DNA from: Nocardia nova
Lineage (GTDB): Bacteria; Actinomycetota; Actinomycetes; Mycobacteriales; Mycobacteriaceae
Direction of reading: 5' to 3'
Length of the DNA: 64,000 nt
Assembly (NCBI RefSeq): GCF_002933465.1
Contig: NZ_PSZE01000001.1
Coordinates: 372,001 to 436,000 of the forward strand
Part shown: one piece after another, positions 15,530 to 23,739 of the stretch
How the letters are laid out: the number at the start of each line of letters is the position of its first letter
Position numbering within the stretch: position 1 is the first letter of the stretch
Notes under the pieces: generated by a model
What the model saw: only the letters and a program-made list of their open reading frames with translations
The model's database searches: none
What the model was told of the DNA's origin: nothing
Made by a program: the position numbers and the translations under genes

Positions 15530-16491
15530 CCACAGACGCGACCCCCGCGCCGATTCCGGACGAGGGCGAGGTCGTCACCTACGAGCGCCGCGGTCCGATC
15601 GCCCTGGTCACGATGAACCGGCCGGACTACCGCAACGCCCAGAACTCGGTGATGACCTATGCGCTCGACGCCGCCTTCACGCGGGCGGTCGAGGACGCCG
15701 AGGTCAAGGTGATCATCCTGGCGGGCAGCGGAGAACACTTCAGCGCCGGCCACGACATCGGCACGCCCGGACGCGACCACCACATCGCATACGACAACAA
15801 GGCCGCGCTGTGGTGGGACCACGTCGACCGGCCCGGCGGCGATCAGCGCTTCGCCCGGGAGCTCGAGGTCTACCTCGGTATGTGCCGGCGGTGGCGGGAG
15901 ATTCCCAAGCCCACCATCGCGATGGTGCAGGGCGCCTGCATCGCGGGCGCGATGATGCTGGCCTGGGTGTGCGACATGATCGTCGCCGCCGATGACGCGT
16001 TCTTCTCCGATCCCGTTGTCCGGATGGGCATTCCGGGCGTCGAGTACTTCGCGCACCCGTGGGTGCTGGGCCCGCGGCGGGCCAAGGAGGTGCTGTTCAC
16101 CGGTGAGCGGTTCAGCGCCGAACAGGCCTACGAATGGGGCATGGTGAACCGGGTCGTGCCTCGCGCCGAATTGGAATCGCACACCCTCGAGCTGGCCGAG
16201 AAGATCGCCACCATGCCGCAATTCGGCCTGGCATTGACCAAGAAGGCCGTCAATCAGTGCGAGGACCTGATGGGCATGCGCGCCGGCATGGATTCGGTCT
16301 TCGGCCTGCACCACTTCGCCCACGCCCACAACGCCGAGGTCGGCACCGACTCGCTGGCCGGCATGACCGCCAAGTCGATGAAGGCCGCAGCGTCCGAGGG
16401 CCGTGGTCGCGGGCCCTCCGTGGTTACGCAAGCTACCGCCTCCGGGCCTGACTCGACCACCGCAACGACCGCAGAACGGAGCGGTAAGTAG
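15526..16491 (+). CDS. Enoyl-CoA hydratase/isomerase-family protein, extra gene in the fadD3 operon
   Basis: A crotonase-fold protein of 321 residues, with FSAGHDIG (oxyanion region) and GACIAGAMMLAWVCDMIVA. It starts on the fadD3 stop (GTGA). M. tuberculosis has no crotonase between fadD3 and fadE31, so this is an insertion relative to that gene order; it looks more like EchA13-type proteins. It could hydrate the product of FadE30 or FadE31/32. The last 30 or so residues, from SEGRGRGPSVVTQATASG onward, are unlike the family and are encoded by the dispersed repeat at 16413. The natural C-terminus may be near TAKSMKAAA. Confidence 0.85.
   Translation: MTTDATPAPIPDEGEVVTYERRGPIALVTMNRPDYRNAQNSVMTYALDAAFTRAVEDAEVKVIILAGSGEHFSAGHDIGTPGRDHHIAYDNKAALWWDHVDRPGGDQRFARELEVYLGMCRRWREIPKPTIAMVQGACIAGAMMLAWVCDMIVAADDAFFSDPVVRMGIPGVEYFAHPWVLGPRRAKEVLFTGERFSAEQAYEWGMVNRVVPRAELESHTLELAEKIATMPQFGLALTKKAVNQCEDLMGMRAGMDSVFGLHHFAHAHNAEVGTDSLAGMTAKSMKAAASEGRGRGPSVVTQATASGPDSTTATTAERSGK
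16413..16442. repeat. Dispersed 30-bp repeat, copy B
   Basis: It matches 916-945 at 28 of 30 bases. Here it lies inside the 3' end of the crotonase gene and supplies part of its Ser/Thr-rich tail. Relative to transcription it is in the opposite orientation to copy A. Confidence 0.6.
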
Positions 16492-17622
16492 ATGGATCTC
16501 GAACTCGATTCGGCCGCAGCGCAATTCCAGCTCGAAGTACGGGAGTTCCTGCGCGCGAACGTCCCCGCCGAACCGCTGCCATCGATGGACACCCGGGAGG
16601 GTTTCGAGGCGCATCGCGCCTGGGAGCACTCCCTCGCCGATGCCCGGCTGTCGGTGGTGTCGTGGCAGCGCGAATACGGCGGGCGCGACGCCTCGCTGCT
16701 CGAGTGGGTGCTGTTCGAGGAGGAGTACTATGCCGCGGGCGCGCCCGGACGGGTGAGCCAGAACGGCATCTTCCTGCTGGCCCCCACCCTGTTCGAACAC
16801 GGCACGCCGGAACAGCTCGAACGCATCCTGCCGAGAATGGCTCGCGCCGACGACATCTGGGCGCAGGCGTGGTCGGAGCCGGAGGCCGGGAGCGACCTCG
16901 CGGGCATTCGCTCCAGCGCCAAGCGGGTCGAGGGCGGCTGGGTGCTCAACGGGCAGAAGACCTGGAGTTCGCGAGCCTCCTTCGCGGACTGGGCCTTCGG
17001 CCTGTTCCGCAGCGATCCGGAGGCCGAACGGCACAAGGGCCTCACCTATGTGATGTTCCCACTGTCCGCGGACGGCGTCACCGTGCGGCCCATTCCGCAG
17101 CTCGACGGCGAGCCCGGTTTCGCGGAGATCTTCCTGGAGAATGTCTTCGTCCCCGATCGCGATGTGATCGGCGAACCGGGCGCGGGCTGGCGGGTGGCGA
17201 TGAGCACCTCCAGCAATGAGCGCGGCCTGTCACTGCGCAGCCCCGGCCGGTTCAACGCCACGGCCGCGCGATTGATCGACCTGTGGCGCGAGACCGCCGA
17301 TCCGGCCGACACCGCGGCCCGCAATCGCGTGGTCGACGCGTGGATCGGCGCGGAGGCCTACCGGCTCAACACGCTCGGCACCGTGACCCGGTTATCGGAG
17401 GGCGGCAAACTCGGCGCGGAATCGTCGATCAACAAGGTCTTCTGGTCCGAACTCGATATCGCGATGCACGAGACCGCCCTGGATCTGCTCGGCGCCTCGG
17501 CCGAGCAGAGCAGCGCCTGGACCGACGGCTACCTGTTCTCGCTGGCGGGCCCGATCTATGCCGGCACCAACGAGATTCAGCGCAATATCGTCGCCGAGCG
17601 CCTGCTCGGGCTACCGCGTTGA
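16492..17622 (+). CDS. fadE31: FadE31-type acyl-CoA dehydrogenase
   Basis: ATG directly follows the previous TAG. The 376-residue protein is a complete acyl-CoA dehydrogenase, with AWSEPEAGSDLAG, LNGQKTWSSRAS and IYAGTNEIQRNIVAERLLG at the C-terminus. FadE31 pairs with the shorter FadE32/FadE33-type subunits in actinobacterial heteromeric dehydrogenases and acts on late CD-ring intermediates. The stop is bridged to fadE32 by a 20-codon ORF starting TTG at 17619. Confidence 0.9.
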   Translation: MDLELDSAAAQFQLEVREFLRANVPAEPLPSMDTREGFEAHRAWEHSLADARLSVVSWQREYGGRDASLLEWVLFEEEYYAAGAPGRVSQNGIFLLAPTLFEHGTPEQLERILPRMARADDIWAQAWSEPEAGSDLAGIRSSAKRVEGGWVLNGQKTWSSRASFADWAFGLFRSDPEAERHKGLTYVMFPLSADGVTVRPIPQLDGEPGFAEIFLENVFVPDRDVIGEPGAGWRVAMSTSSNERGLSLRSPGRFNATAARLIDLWRETADPADTAARNRVVDAWIGAEAYRLNTLGTVTRLSEGGKLGAESSINKVFWSELDIAMHETALDLLGASAEQSSAWTDGYLFSLAGPIYAGTNEIQRNIVAERLLGLPR

Positions 17623-17681
17623 GATCCGCCGTGTGCCACCCCGCCTCCCCGCGCCGCACCCCCGAATGGACCCATCGATGA
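17619..17681 (+). other. 20-codon mini-ORF linking fadE31 to fadE32
   Basis: TTG at 17619 overlaps the fadE31 stop (TTGA). The frame stays open to TGA at 17679-17681, which overlaps the fadE32 ATG at 17678. The peptide would end RRTPEWTHR. This supports 17678 as the fadE32 start if coupling is real. Confidence 0.25.
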
Positions 17682-18682
17682 GATTTGCACTGTCCCCCGA
17701 ACAACGCGACTTCGCCGACAGCCTGCGCAAGATGTGTGATGCCGCGGGCACGCCCGCCGTCATCCGCAATTGGAACGGCGGCGGCGCCCGTGGCGGCCGG
17801 GCACTGATCCGGCAACTGGCCGGCGCGGGCGCCCTGGGCCTGGCCGTGGCCGAGGAATACGACGGGATGGGGGCCGAGACCATCGACCTAGTGGTGGCGT
17901 GCCGGGAATTCGGCCGGGCCGCGGTACCGGGCCCGGTGATCGAGACCGCCGCGGTGATTCCGGCGCTGTTGCAGGCGCTCGACGATTCGGGTCCGGCGCG
18001 GCGATGGCTGCCGAGCTTCGCCGCAGGTGAGACGCTCGGCACCATCGCGCTCTCGCCGCAGACACCGGTCCTCGACGCCGATTCCGCCGATGTGGTGCTG
18101 GTCGTGGACGGTGACAAGCTGTGCACGGCTCGTCGCGGCGACCGGATCGAATCGGTGGACGCGGCGCGGCGGCTGTATCCGGTGAGCCCGGACGAGGTAG
18201 TGGCACAGGGCGATTCGGTGCTCGCCGCGGCGGAGACCGCGTTCGACGCCGGTGCGCTGGCGGCGGCGGCCCAGCTGCTGGGCGCGGGTCTCGCGATGCT
18301 GGCCACCAGCGTCACCTATGTGATCCAGCGGCATCAGTTCGGGCAGCCGATCGGGCGCTACCAGGCCATCAAACATCATCTGGCCGATGCGAGGATCGGC
18401 CTCGACATGGCCGAACCGCTGCTGTACCGCGCGGCGCTGAGCTTCGGCACCGCCGACCGCGCCCGCGACGTCTCGGCGGCCAAGTTCGCCTGCGCGGAGG
18501 CCGCGTACCGGACGGCGCGAATCGCCCTGCAGGTGCACGGCGCCATCGGTTACACGGCCGAATGCGATCTGTCGCTGTGGCTGACCAAGGTGACTGCCCT
18601 GCGATCCGCATGGGGCACCGCCGATTTCCATCGCGCCCGGATCGCGGCGGCGCTGTGTACGCCGGTGGCGGCCGGCGCGTGA
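17678..18682 (+). CDS. fadE32: FadE32-type acyl-CoA dehydrogenase subunit
   Basis: ATG at 17678 begins MRFALSPEQRDFADSL, the usual N-terminus; an in-frame ATG at 17666 is possible but neither has a strong ribosome-binding site. At 334 residues it is a short-type acyl-CoA dehydrogenase subunit that keeps the FAD-contact segment (RHQFGQPIGRYQAIKHHLAD). Its C-terminal region (VHGAIGYTAECDLSLW) lacks the usual catalytic Glu context, as is common for the partner subunit of a heteromer. It corresponds to Rv3563. The operon context places it on late CD-ring substrates together with FadE31 and FadE33. Confidence 0.88.
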   Translation: MRFALSPEQRDFADSLRKMCDAAGTPAVIRNWNGGGARGGRALIRQLAGAGALGLAVAEEYDGMGAETIDLVVACREFGRAAVPGPVIETAAVIPALLQALDDSGPARRWLPSFAAGETLGTIALSPQTPVLDADSADVVLVVDGDKLCTARRGDRIESVDAARRLYPVSPDEVVAQGDSVLAAAETAFDAGALAAAAQLLGAGLAMLATSVTYVIQRHQFGQPIGRYQAIKHHLADARIGLDMAEPLLYRAALSFGTADRARDVSAAKFACAEAAYRTARIALQVHGAIGYTAECDLSLWLTKVTALRSAWGTADFHRARIAAALCTPVAAGA

Positions 18683-18717
18683 ACCACCGAGACGACGAGA
18701 CGGGAGTACGGCGATGA
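18679..18717 (+). other. 12-codon mini-ORF linking fadE32 to fadE33
   Basis: GTG at 18679 overlaps the fadE32 stop (GTGA). The frame (ends DDETGVRR) stops at 18715-18717 on the fadE33 ATG (ATGA at 18714). The GGGAG ribosome-binding site of fadE33 is inside it. Confidence 0.3.
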
Positions 18718-19832
18718 CCGATACCGCGGAACTGCAAGAATTGGCCGCAACCGTACGCGCGGTCCTCACCCGCCACGGCGACCGGGCCGCCCTGCGGCGG
18801 GCGATCGACAGCGAACTCGGCTACGACGAGCGGTTGTGGCAACTGCTGTGCGAGCAGGTGGGTGTGGCCGCGCTGGCGATTCCGGAAGAGTACGGCGGCG
18901 TCGGCGCCGATATCGACACGGCGCTGGTGGTGATCGAGGAACTCGGGCGCACACTGCACAACCCGCCGATGCTCGGGTCGGCGGTCCTCGGCGTCCAGGC
19001 CGTGCTCGCGACGGGTGATGCCGCCGCGGCACAACGATTGCTCCCCGGGGTCGCTGAGGGCACCCGGACGCTCGCTGTGTGCTGGGCGGACGAAAAGGGC
19101 TGGGCGGACGAAAAAGGCTGGGCGACAGGCGCAGTCGGAAGTGCACGCGTGGCTCGCGGACCCGCGGGATACGCGGTGCGGGCCGACGGCGACACACTGA
19201 CCGGGACCGCGCACTACGTTCTGGACGGTGCCGATGCCGACACCCTGCTCGCGGTGACAGCCGACGGACTCTACGAAATCGACGCCACCGCACCGGGAGT
19301 CACCCGCACCGTGGTGCGGACCATGGATCCGACCCGGCGCCTGAGCACCGTCGCCTTCGACGGCGCGGCGGCCACCCGGCTGGGCGGGGATGCGGGCGCG
19401 ATCGCCGCCCGTCTGCGGGCGGTCGCCTGGACCGCCCTGGCCGCCGAACAGGTCGGCGCGGCCGATCAGTGCCTCGACACGACCGTGGAGTACAGCAAGT
19501 CGCGCGTGCAGTTCGGCCGCCCGATCGGCAGTTTCCAGGCACTCAAGCACCGCATGGCCGATATGTACGTGCTGGTGGAGTCGGCCCGCTCGGCCGCCTA
19601 CGCCGCGATCGCGGATCTGGATCGCCCGGTGACGGCGGAGACGACGCTCGACCTCGAGTCGGCGCGCATCCACTGCTCGCACGCGTTCCGTTCGGTGGTG
19701 TCGGAGACCGTGCAGATGCACGGCGGTATCGCCATCACCTGGGAGCACGACGCGCATCTGTATTTCAAGCGGGCGCACGGCGATGCCGAACTGTTCGGGA
19801 TGCCGGGGCGGCCGCTGGCTCGCCCGGCCTGA
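18714..19832 (+). CDS. fadE33: FadE33-type acyl-CoA dehydrogenase subunit
   Basis: This 372-residue subunit has the acyl-CoA dehydrogenase FAD segment SRVQFGRPIGSFQALKHRMAD and MHGGIAITWEHDAHLYF. It corresponds to Rv3564, the last gene of the fadD3 operon. GGGAG precedes the ATG. An oddity lies near residues 123-135: the six residues ADEKGW are repeated in tandem, from an 18-bp duplication at 19081-19116, in a loop between the N-terminal helical and middle domains. The frame is kept, so the protein is probably functional. Confidence 0.88.
   Translation: MTDTAELQELAATVRAVLTRHGDRAALRRAIDSELGYDERLWQLLCEQVGVAALAIPEEYGGVGADIDTALVVIEELGRTLHNPPMLGSAVLGVQAVLATGDAAAAQRLLPGVAEGTRTLAVCWADEKGWADEKGWATGAVGSARVARGPAGYAVRADGDTLTGTAHYVLDGADADTLLAVTADGLYEIDATAPGVTRTVVRTMDPTRRLSTVAFDGAAATRLGGDAGAIAARLRAVAWTALAAEQVGAADQCLDTTVEYSKSRVQFGRPIGSFQALKHRMADMYVLVESARSAAYAAIADLDRPVTAETTLDLESARIHCSHAFRSVVSETVQMHGGIAITWEHDAHLYFKRAHGDAELFGMPGRPLARPA
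19081..19116. repeat. In-frame 18-bp tandem repeat inside fadE33
   Basis: Two 18-bp units (19081-19098 and 19099-19116) differ at one base and encode a repeated GWADEK unit. A partial third unit (GCTGGGCGA) follows. Confidence 0.9.
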
Positions 19833-19923
19833 TCTGCATCGGCCGGCCCCGTCCGCGCCGACCCCCAGATAGGACCCTGCTGACCTGCGAAAACCCGGTG
19901 TGCGCGATCTCACGCCAAGATAG

Positions 19924-19960
19924 ATAGTTAGGCTATGTACATACATAGTTAGCTTATGTA
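19924..19960. promoter_or_regulatory. Probable MarR operator region
   Basis: An AT-rich island holds a perfect palindrome CTATGTA-CA-TACATAG (19933-19948). ATAGTTAG occurs twice, 21 bp apart (19924 and 19945), on the same face of the helix. It lies just before the MarR gene and is a natural site for autoregulation. Confidence 0.65.
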
Positions 19961-19971
19961 ACATAATTTTC

Positions 19972-20472
19972 GTGCAGTCGAACGAGTCGCCCGCCCTCCC
20001 CGATCCGGCCCGGAGCTCGGTCTCCGCCCCGGATCCGGCCGAGGTGCTCTTGGTCGACATCGCCGTCGCCGCCGCGCGGCTCACTCGACTGGCCGGCACG
20101 CTGGGAACCCGAGCGCTCCCGCGTGCGATGGTGCGGGCGCTGTCCACGCTCGAAGAGCACGGTCCGCTGCGAATCAGCGAATTCGCGGAGATCGACGGTT
20201 GCTCCCAGCCCTCGGCAACCGCGCTGATCGGCCGGCTGACAGCCGCCGGACTCGCCGCACGCACCAAGGACCCCGACGACTCCAGAGCCGTGGTCGTCGA
20301 GCTGACGCCGGCGGGGCGCGAACAGTTGTCCGTGTCCCGTCGCGCGTTCGGCACCGCCCTCGCGGCCCGGTTGCCCGACTTCGGCATCGACCGGCTCAGC
20401 CATCTCGAAAGTGAACTGACCGATCTCCTCGAAGCCCTGAAATCGGCTGCACCGCACACAGTCTCGAAGTAG
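19972..20472 (+). CDS. MarR-family transcriptional regulator
   Basis: A 166-residue winged-helix protein. ISEFAEIDGCSQPSATALIGRL (recognition helix, about residues 67-88) and the wing DPDDSRAVVVELTPAG (99-114) are typical of MarR. GTG start at 19972, with no obvious Shine-Dalgarno sequence, close behind the palindromic AT-rich region, suggests a short leader. The next gene, an MFS exporter, starts nine bases after the stop. This is the common layout of a regulator controlling a drug or metabolite efflux pump. The ligand is unknown. Confidence 0.85.
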   Translation: MQSNESPALPDPARSSVSAPDPAEVLLVDIAVAAARLTRLAGTLGTRALPRAMVRALSTLEEHGPLRISEFAEIDGCSQPSATALIGRLTAAGLAARTKDPDDSRAVVVELTPAGREQLSVSRRAFGTALAARLPDFGIDRLSHLESELTDLLEALKSAAPHTVSK

Positions 20473-20480
20473 GAGCGTTG

Positions 20481-21734
20481 ATGAGCACCACTCTCTCATC
20501 GCCGACCGCGACCGAGGCGACGACCACGCCGAAGACCAAGCAGCCCACATCGGTATGGGCAGTGGCTTTCGCCTCGGTCATCGCCTTCATGGGTATCGGC
20601 CTGGTGGATCCGATTCTGAAACCGATCGGCGAACAGCTGCACGCGTCACCGTCGCAGGTCACCCTGCTGTTCACCAGCTACATGCTGGTCACCGGTGTCG
20701 CGATGCTGATCACCGGCGTGGTGTCGAGCCGCTTCGGCGCCAAGAAGACGCTGCTCGCCGGCCTGGCCATCATCGTAGTCTTCGCCGCGCTGGCGGGGTC
20801 GTCGGGAACGGTCGGGCAGATCGTCGGCTTCCGCGCCGGATGGGGTCTGGGTAACGCGCTGTTCATCGCGACCGCATTGGCCACCATCGTGGGCGCGGCC
20901 AGCGGCGGGGTCGCCCGCGCCATCATTCTGTACGAGGCGGCACTGGGCATCGGTATCGCCGCCGGGCCGCTGCTCGGTGGATTCCTGGGCGGATTCAGCT
21001 GGCGCGCACCGTTCTTCGGTGTCGCCGTCTTGATGGCGGTGGCGTTCGTCGCGATCGTCGTGTTGCTGCCGGAGATGCCGAAACCGGCCCATCACACCTC
21101 GATCACGGCCCCCTTCAAGGCTTTACGGCACCGGGGACTGCTGCTGGTCAGCATCACCGCACTGCTCTACAACTACGGCTTCTTCACCTTGCTCGCCTAC
21201 ACCCCGTTCCCGCTGAACATGGGCACCTATTCGATCGGGTTCATCTTCTTCGGCTGGGGTCTGCTGCTGGCGCTGGCTTCGGTGGTCTTCGCGCCGCGAC
21301 TGCAGCGCATGTTCGGTACCGTGCCGATGATCGCGACCGCGCTCGCGCTGTTCGCCGCCGATCTGGCCGCGATGGCGATCTGGGCCGATCACAAGCCGGT
21401 GCTGATCGTGGGCACCGTACTGGCGGGCCTGTTCCTCGGCGTGAACAACACCCTGATCACCGAGGCCGTGATGATCTCCGCCCCGGTGGAACGCTCCACC
21501 GCCTCGGCCGCCTACAGCTTCGTCCGGTTCGTCGGTGGCGCCGCCGCCCCGTATCTGGCCGGCAAGCTCGGCGAACATCAGATGGCCCTGCCGTTCTGGG
21601 TCGGCGCCGCGTGTACCGCGGTCGGCGTCCTGGTGCTGCTCGGCGGCCGCTCGGCCCTGTCCCACATGGACGAGCACGACCCGGCCGAACACAGCCCGGC
21701 CGAAGCCGAAGCCATCACCGTCGGCGACGACTGA
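20481..21734 (+). CDS. MFS transporter, 12-segment efflux type
   Basis: ATG at 20481 is preceded by AGGAGCGTTG. The 417-residue protein has the pattern of a 12-helix major facilitator, with the loop 2-3 motif SSRFGAKKTLLAG and the helix 5 motif GIGIAAGPLLGG (motif C, found in exporters). The C-terminal tail is acidic and soluble. It is co-transcribed with the MarR gene, so regulated drug or metabolite export is likely; the substrate cannot be read from the sequence. There is no sign that it belongs to steroid catabolism. Confidence 0.85.
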   Translation: MSTTLSSPTATEATTTPKTKQPTSVWAVAFASVIAFMGIGLVDPILKPIGEQLHASPSQVTLLFTSYMLVTGVAMLITGVVSSRFGAKKTLLAGLAIIVVFAALAGSSGTVGQIVGFRAGWGLGNALFIATALATIVGAASGGVARAIILYEAALGIGIAAGPLLGGFLGGFSWRAPFFGVAVLMAVAFVAIVVLLPEMPKPAHHTSITAPFKALRHRGLLLVSITALLYNYGFFTLLAYTPFPLNMGTYSIGFIFFGWGLLLALASVVFAPRLQRMFGTVPMIATALALFAADLAAMAIWADHKPVLIVGTVLAGLFLGVNNTLITEAVMISAPVERSTASAAYSFVRFVGGAAAPYLAGKLGEHQMALPFWVGAACTAVGVLVLLGGRSALSHMDEHDPAEHSPAEAEAITVGDD

Positions 21735-21822
21735 CCGAACTCGTCGTCCCGAGCGGCCCACCCCGTCGCCGGGACGGCACCCGCCGCTGCGGTACCCCTT
21801 CTCTGACCGCAACGGCGGTGAG

Positions 21823-21858
21823 CCGGAATCCCCTCGCGAAACCCGCAGGGGATTCCGG
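21823..21858 (+). terminator. Hairpin after the MFS gene
   Basis: CCGGAATCCCCT (21823-21834) and AGGGGATTCCGG (21847-21858) form a perfect 12-bp stem with a 12-base loop, followed by CCTTTCCC. Confidence 0.8.
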
Positions 21859-21965
21859 CCTTTCCCTATCCCCGTCCCGGTAGGGCCGGACCGCCCAGAC
21901 GCCCCCCGACCACCGGCAACGCGACGACGACAATCCACGCGACGGTGAGCACGCGGCTATGCCTC

Positions 21966-22190
21966 CTATCGACGCAGCGACCGGAGAACTCGTCCGCACG
22001 TCTCCTGATCGGCCGACTCGACCGGGTGAACAGGTGGGGGAACATCCAGCGCACTCGAAACACGCTGCGGCAGAAGTCGACTCATGAGCTCGAGATACAC
22101 CCCACCCGAGTCGCCGTCCCCGTAGGCGACCGCCTCCAGCACGCCACCGGGAAACACGAAAAGCCTTGCGCACCTTTTCCTTGCGTCCAT
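21966..22190 (-). CDS. Small hypothetical protein
   Basis: ATG at 22190 has GGAG six bases upstream. The product is 74 residues, starts with a basic segment (MDARKRCARLF) and has no recognised motif. It stands alone between the MFS terminator and the DUF6879 gene and reads towards the terminator. It is divergent from the DUF6879/HTH pair. Support is only the ribosome-binding site and an intact frame. Confidence 0.35.
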   Translation of the reverse strand: MDARKRCARLFVFPGGVLEAVAYGDGDSGGVYLELMSRLLPQRVSSALDVPPPVHPVESADQETCGRVLRSLRR

Positions 22191-22309
22191 GTAGTCTCCG
22201 TCCCCTCATGTGCCTTGGCATGGCACCCGGCACCGGGGAAGTCGTTTCAGCCCGGTGCTGAGGCCCGGTCAGAACCGTAGGAACCACCCTCGGCCACGGT
22301 CTACGATCA

Positions 22310-22396
22310 TGCACATTCGTGCACAAGGTGGATTTTTGCTGTGCATCAAGGACATTCACACGCCACAATTAGTCCCGTGGGTGCAACTTCATGCAC
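22310..22396. promoter_or_regulatory. Two TGCAC/GTGCA inverted repeats before the DUF6879 gene
   Basis: TGCAC-ATTC-GTGCA lies at 22310-22323. GTGCA-ACTTCA-TGCAC lies at 22381-22396, across the start codon at 22391. The shared half-site GTGCA suggests an operator pair, perhaps for the HTH protein encoded downstream. Confidence 0.45.
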
Positions 22397-22909
22397 GATG
22401 CAACGGAGGTAGCCGATGAAGGGTTCCCGGACCTACTCCGGACCTGCAAGCGGGAAGCGTTCCATCTCGAAGTGCTCGACTCGTACGTCGAGCCGGGAGA
22501 GAGTGAACCGCTCCAGCGATTCCCGACCGGGGAGCCGGACGATTACGCGTGGTTCACACCGTGGACCGATCTGGTCAGGGAGACGGTCAGCCAGGGCGTC
22601 GCAGTGACGCGGATTCGTATCGTGTCCGTACCGCACACCGACTACACGAGGTTCTCCATGCGGGTCGCAGAACTCAACACCGCCGCCGGAGAAGATATCC
22701 GGTATCTACCGCGGCACGATGCCGGGGAAGTGCCACCCGATGATTTCTGGCTGTTCGATGACGAGACGGTCATCTTTTCGGCGTTCGGAGACTCCGGCGG
22801 TTGGTCGGGTGCGATGACCACCGACCCGGGCATCGCCGAATACGCGGTGGGGCTGAAACAACGGTTCTGGTCGCTCGGTACCCCGTTTCGGGATTACGTC
22901 ACACAGTGA
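22391..22909 (+). CDS. DUF6879-family protein
   Basis: The 172-residue protein shows the hallmarks of the DUF6879 family: REAFHLEVLDSYVEPGESE near the N-terminus, a central VTRIRIVSVPHTDYTRF and AGEDIRYLPRHDAG, and an acidic tail with WLFDDETVIFSAFGD. These proteins are usually encoded beside Scr1-type HTH-DUF5753 regulators, as here. ATG at 22391 has no good ribosome-binding site. The stop overlaps the GTG of the next gene (GTGA), a sign of tight coupling. The function is unknown; a toxin/antitoxin-like or developmental switch role has been suggested for such pairs. Confidence 0.8.
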   Translation: MHDATEVADEGFPDLLRTCKREAFHLEVLDSYVEPGESEPLQRFPTGEPDDYAWFTPWTDLVRETVSQGVAVTRIRIVSVPHTDYTRFSMRVAELNTAAGEDIRYLPRHDAGEVPPDDFWLFDDETVIFSAFGDSGGWSGAMTTDPGIAEYAVGLKQRFWSLGTPFRDYVTQ

Positions 22910-23739
22910 CCGGCTCTGTTGACCAACAGCGTTTCGCTGCCGGGTTGTCCGGTGCCGAACTCGCACGGCGTAACGAATGGGACCCCTCGAAGGTCTCGAA
23001 GATCGAGTACGGCCGGATCAAACCGTCCCTGGAGGACATCTCCGCGTATTGCCGAGACTGCGGCGCACAGGACCAGCTGGCTGACCTGCACGCCACCCGT
23101 CAGAACATAGATACCGCGTACCTCGAATGGCGGAAAGTCCTCGGCACCGGAACCAAGCGACGGCAACAAGCGTCGATAAAGTGGGAATCCGAGTCCCGGA
23201 TACTTCGATCATTCGAGCCATCGTTGATTCCCGGCCTACTCCAGACCGCCGAGTACGCCACCGGGATTCTCCGCAAAGTCATCGAATTCCAACAGATACC
23301 CGATGACTTGGACGCCGGTGTGGCCAAGCGGATGGAACGTCAGCAAGTCCTGTACAAGCGAGATCACCTGTTTCATTTCCTCATCGGGGAACAGGCCTTG
23401 TACACCACGGTCGGAGGCAACGAGGCAATGCTCGGTCAGCTGGACCGGCTGCTGGCCGTCCACGGCGTGCCCCGGATAACCATCGGAATTATCCCATTCA
23501 TGGCGCCGTTCGAGACGGCCACGACCGGTTTCCTGATGTTCGATTCGACGATGGTTCTGGTCGAGACGGTAACCGCAGAGTTGAACGTCACCCAACCCCG
23601 CGATATTCGGGTGTACCGCCGGACGTTCGACACACTGGCTGCTCAGTCCGTCACCGGTGAAAAGGCTCGGACGCTGATTCACAGAGCTATTCGCGCACGA
23701 GATTCGCCCAGGCCGATACCGTCATCGGATCACCTGTGA
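22906..23739 (+). CDS. HTH-DUF5753 (Scr1-type) regulator with shortened HTH
   Basis: GTG at 22906 overlaps the DUF6879 stop. The 277-residue protein has an XRE-type DNA-binding region (LSGAELARRNEWDPSKVSKIEYG) and a DUF5753 ligand-like domain (SLIPGLLQTAEYATGIL through GFLMFDSTMVLVETVTAEL). In family members about ten residues of the first HTH helix normally stand between the leading SVDQQR and AGLSGAELA; here they are missing, so helix 1 looks deleted. DNA binding may be weak or altered. A fragment of a second DUF6879-like gene follows. Confidence 0.8.
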   Translation: MTGSVDQQRFAAGLSGAELARRNEWDPSKVSKIEYGRIKPSLEDISAYCRDCGAQDQLADLHATRQNIDTAYLEWRKVLGTGTKRRQQASIKWESESRILRSFEPSLIPGLLQTAEYATGILRKVIEFQQIPDDLDAGVAKRMERQQVLYKRDHLFHFLIGEQALYTTVGGNEAMLGQLDRLLAVHGVPRITIGIIPFMAPFETATTGFLMFDSTMVLVETVTAELNVTQPRDIRVYRRTFDTLAAQSVTGEKARTLIHRAIRARDSPRPIPSSDHL

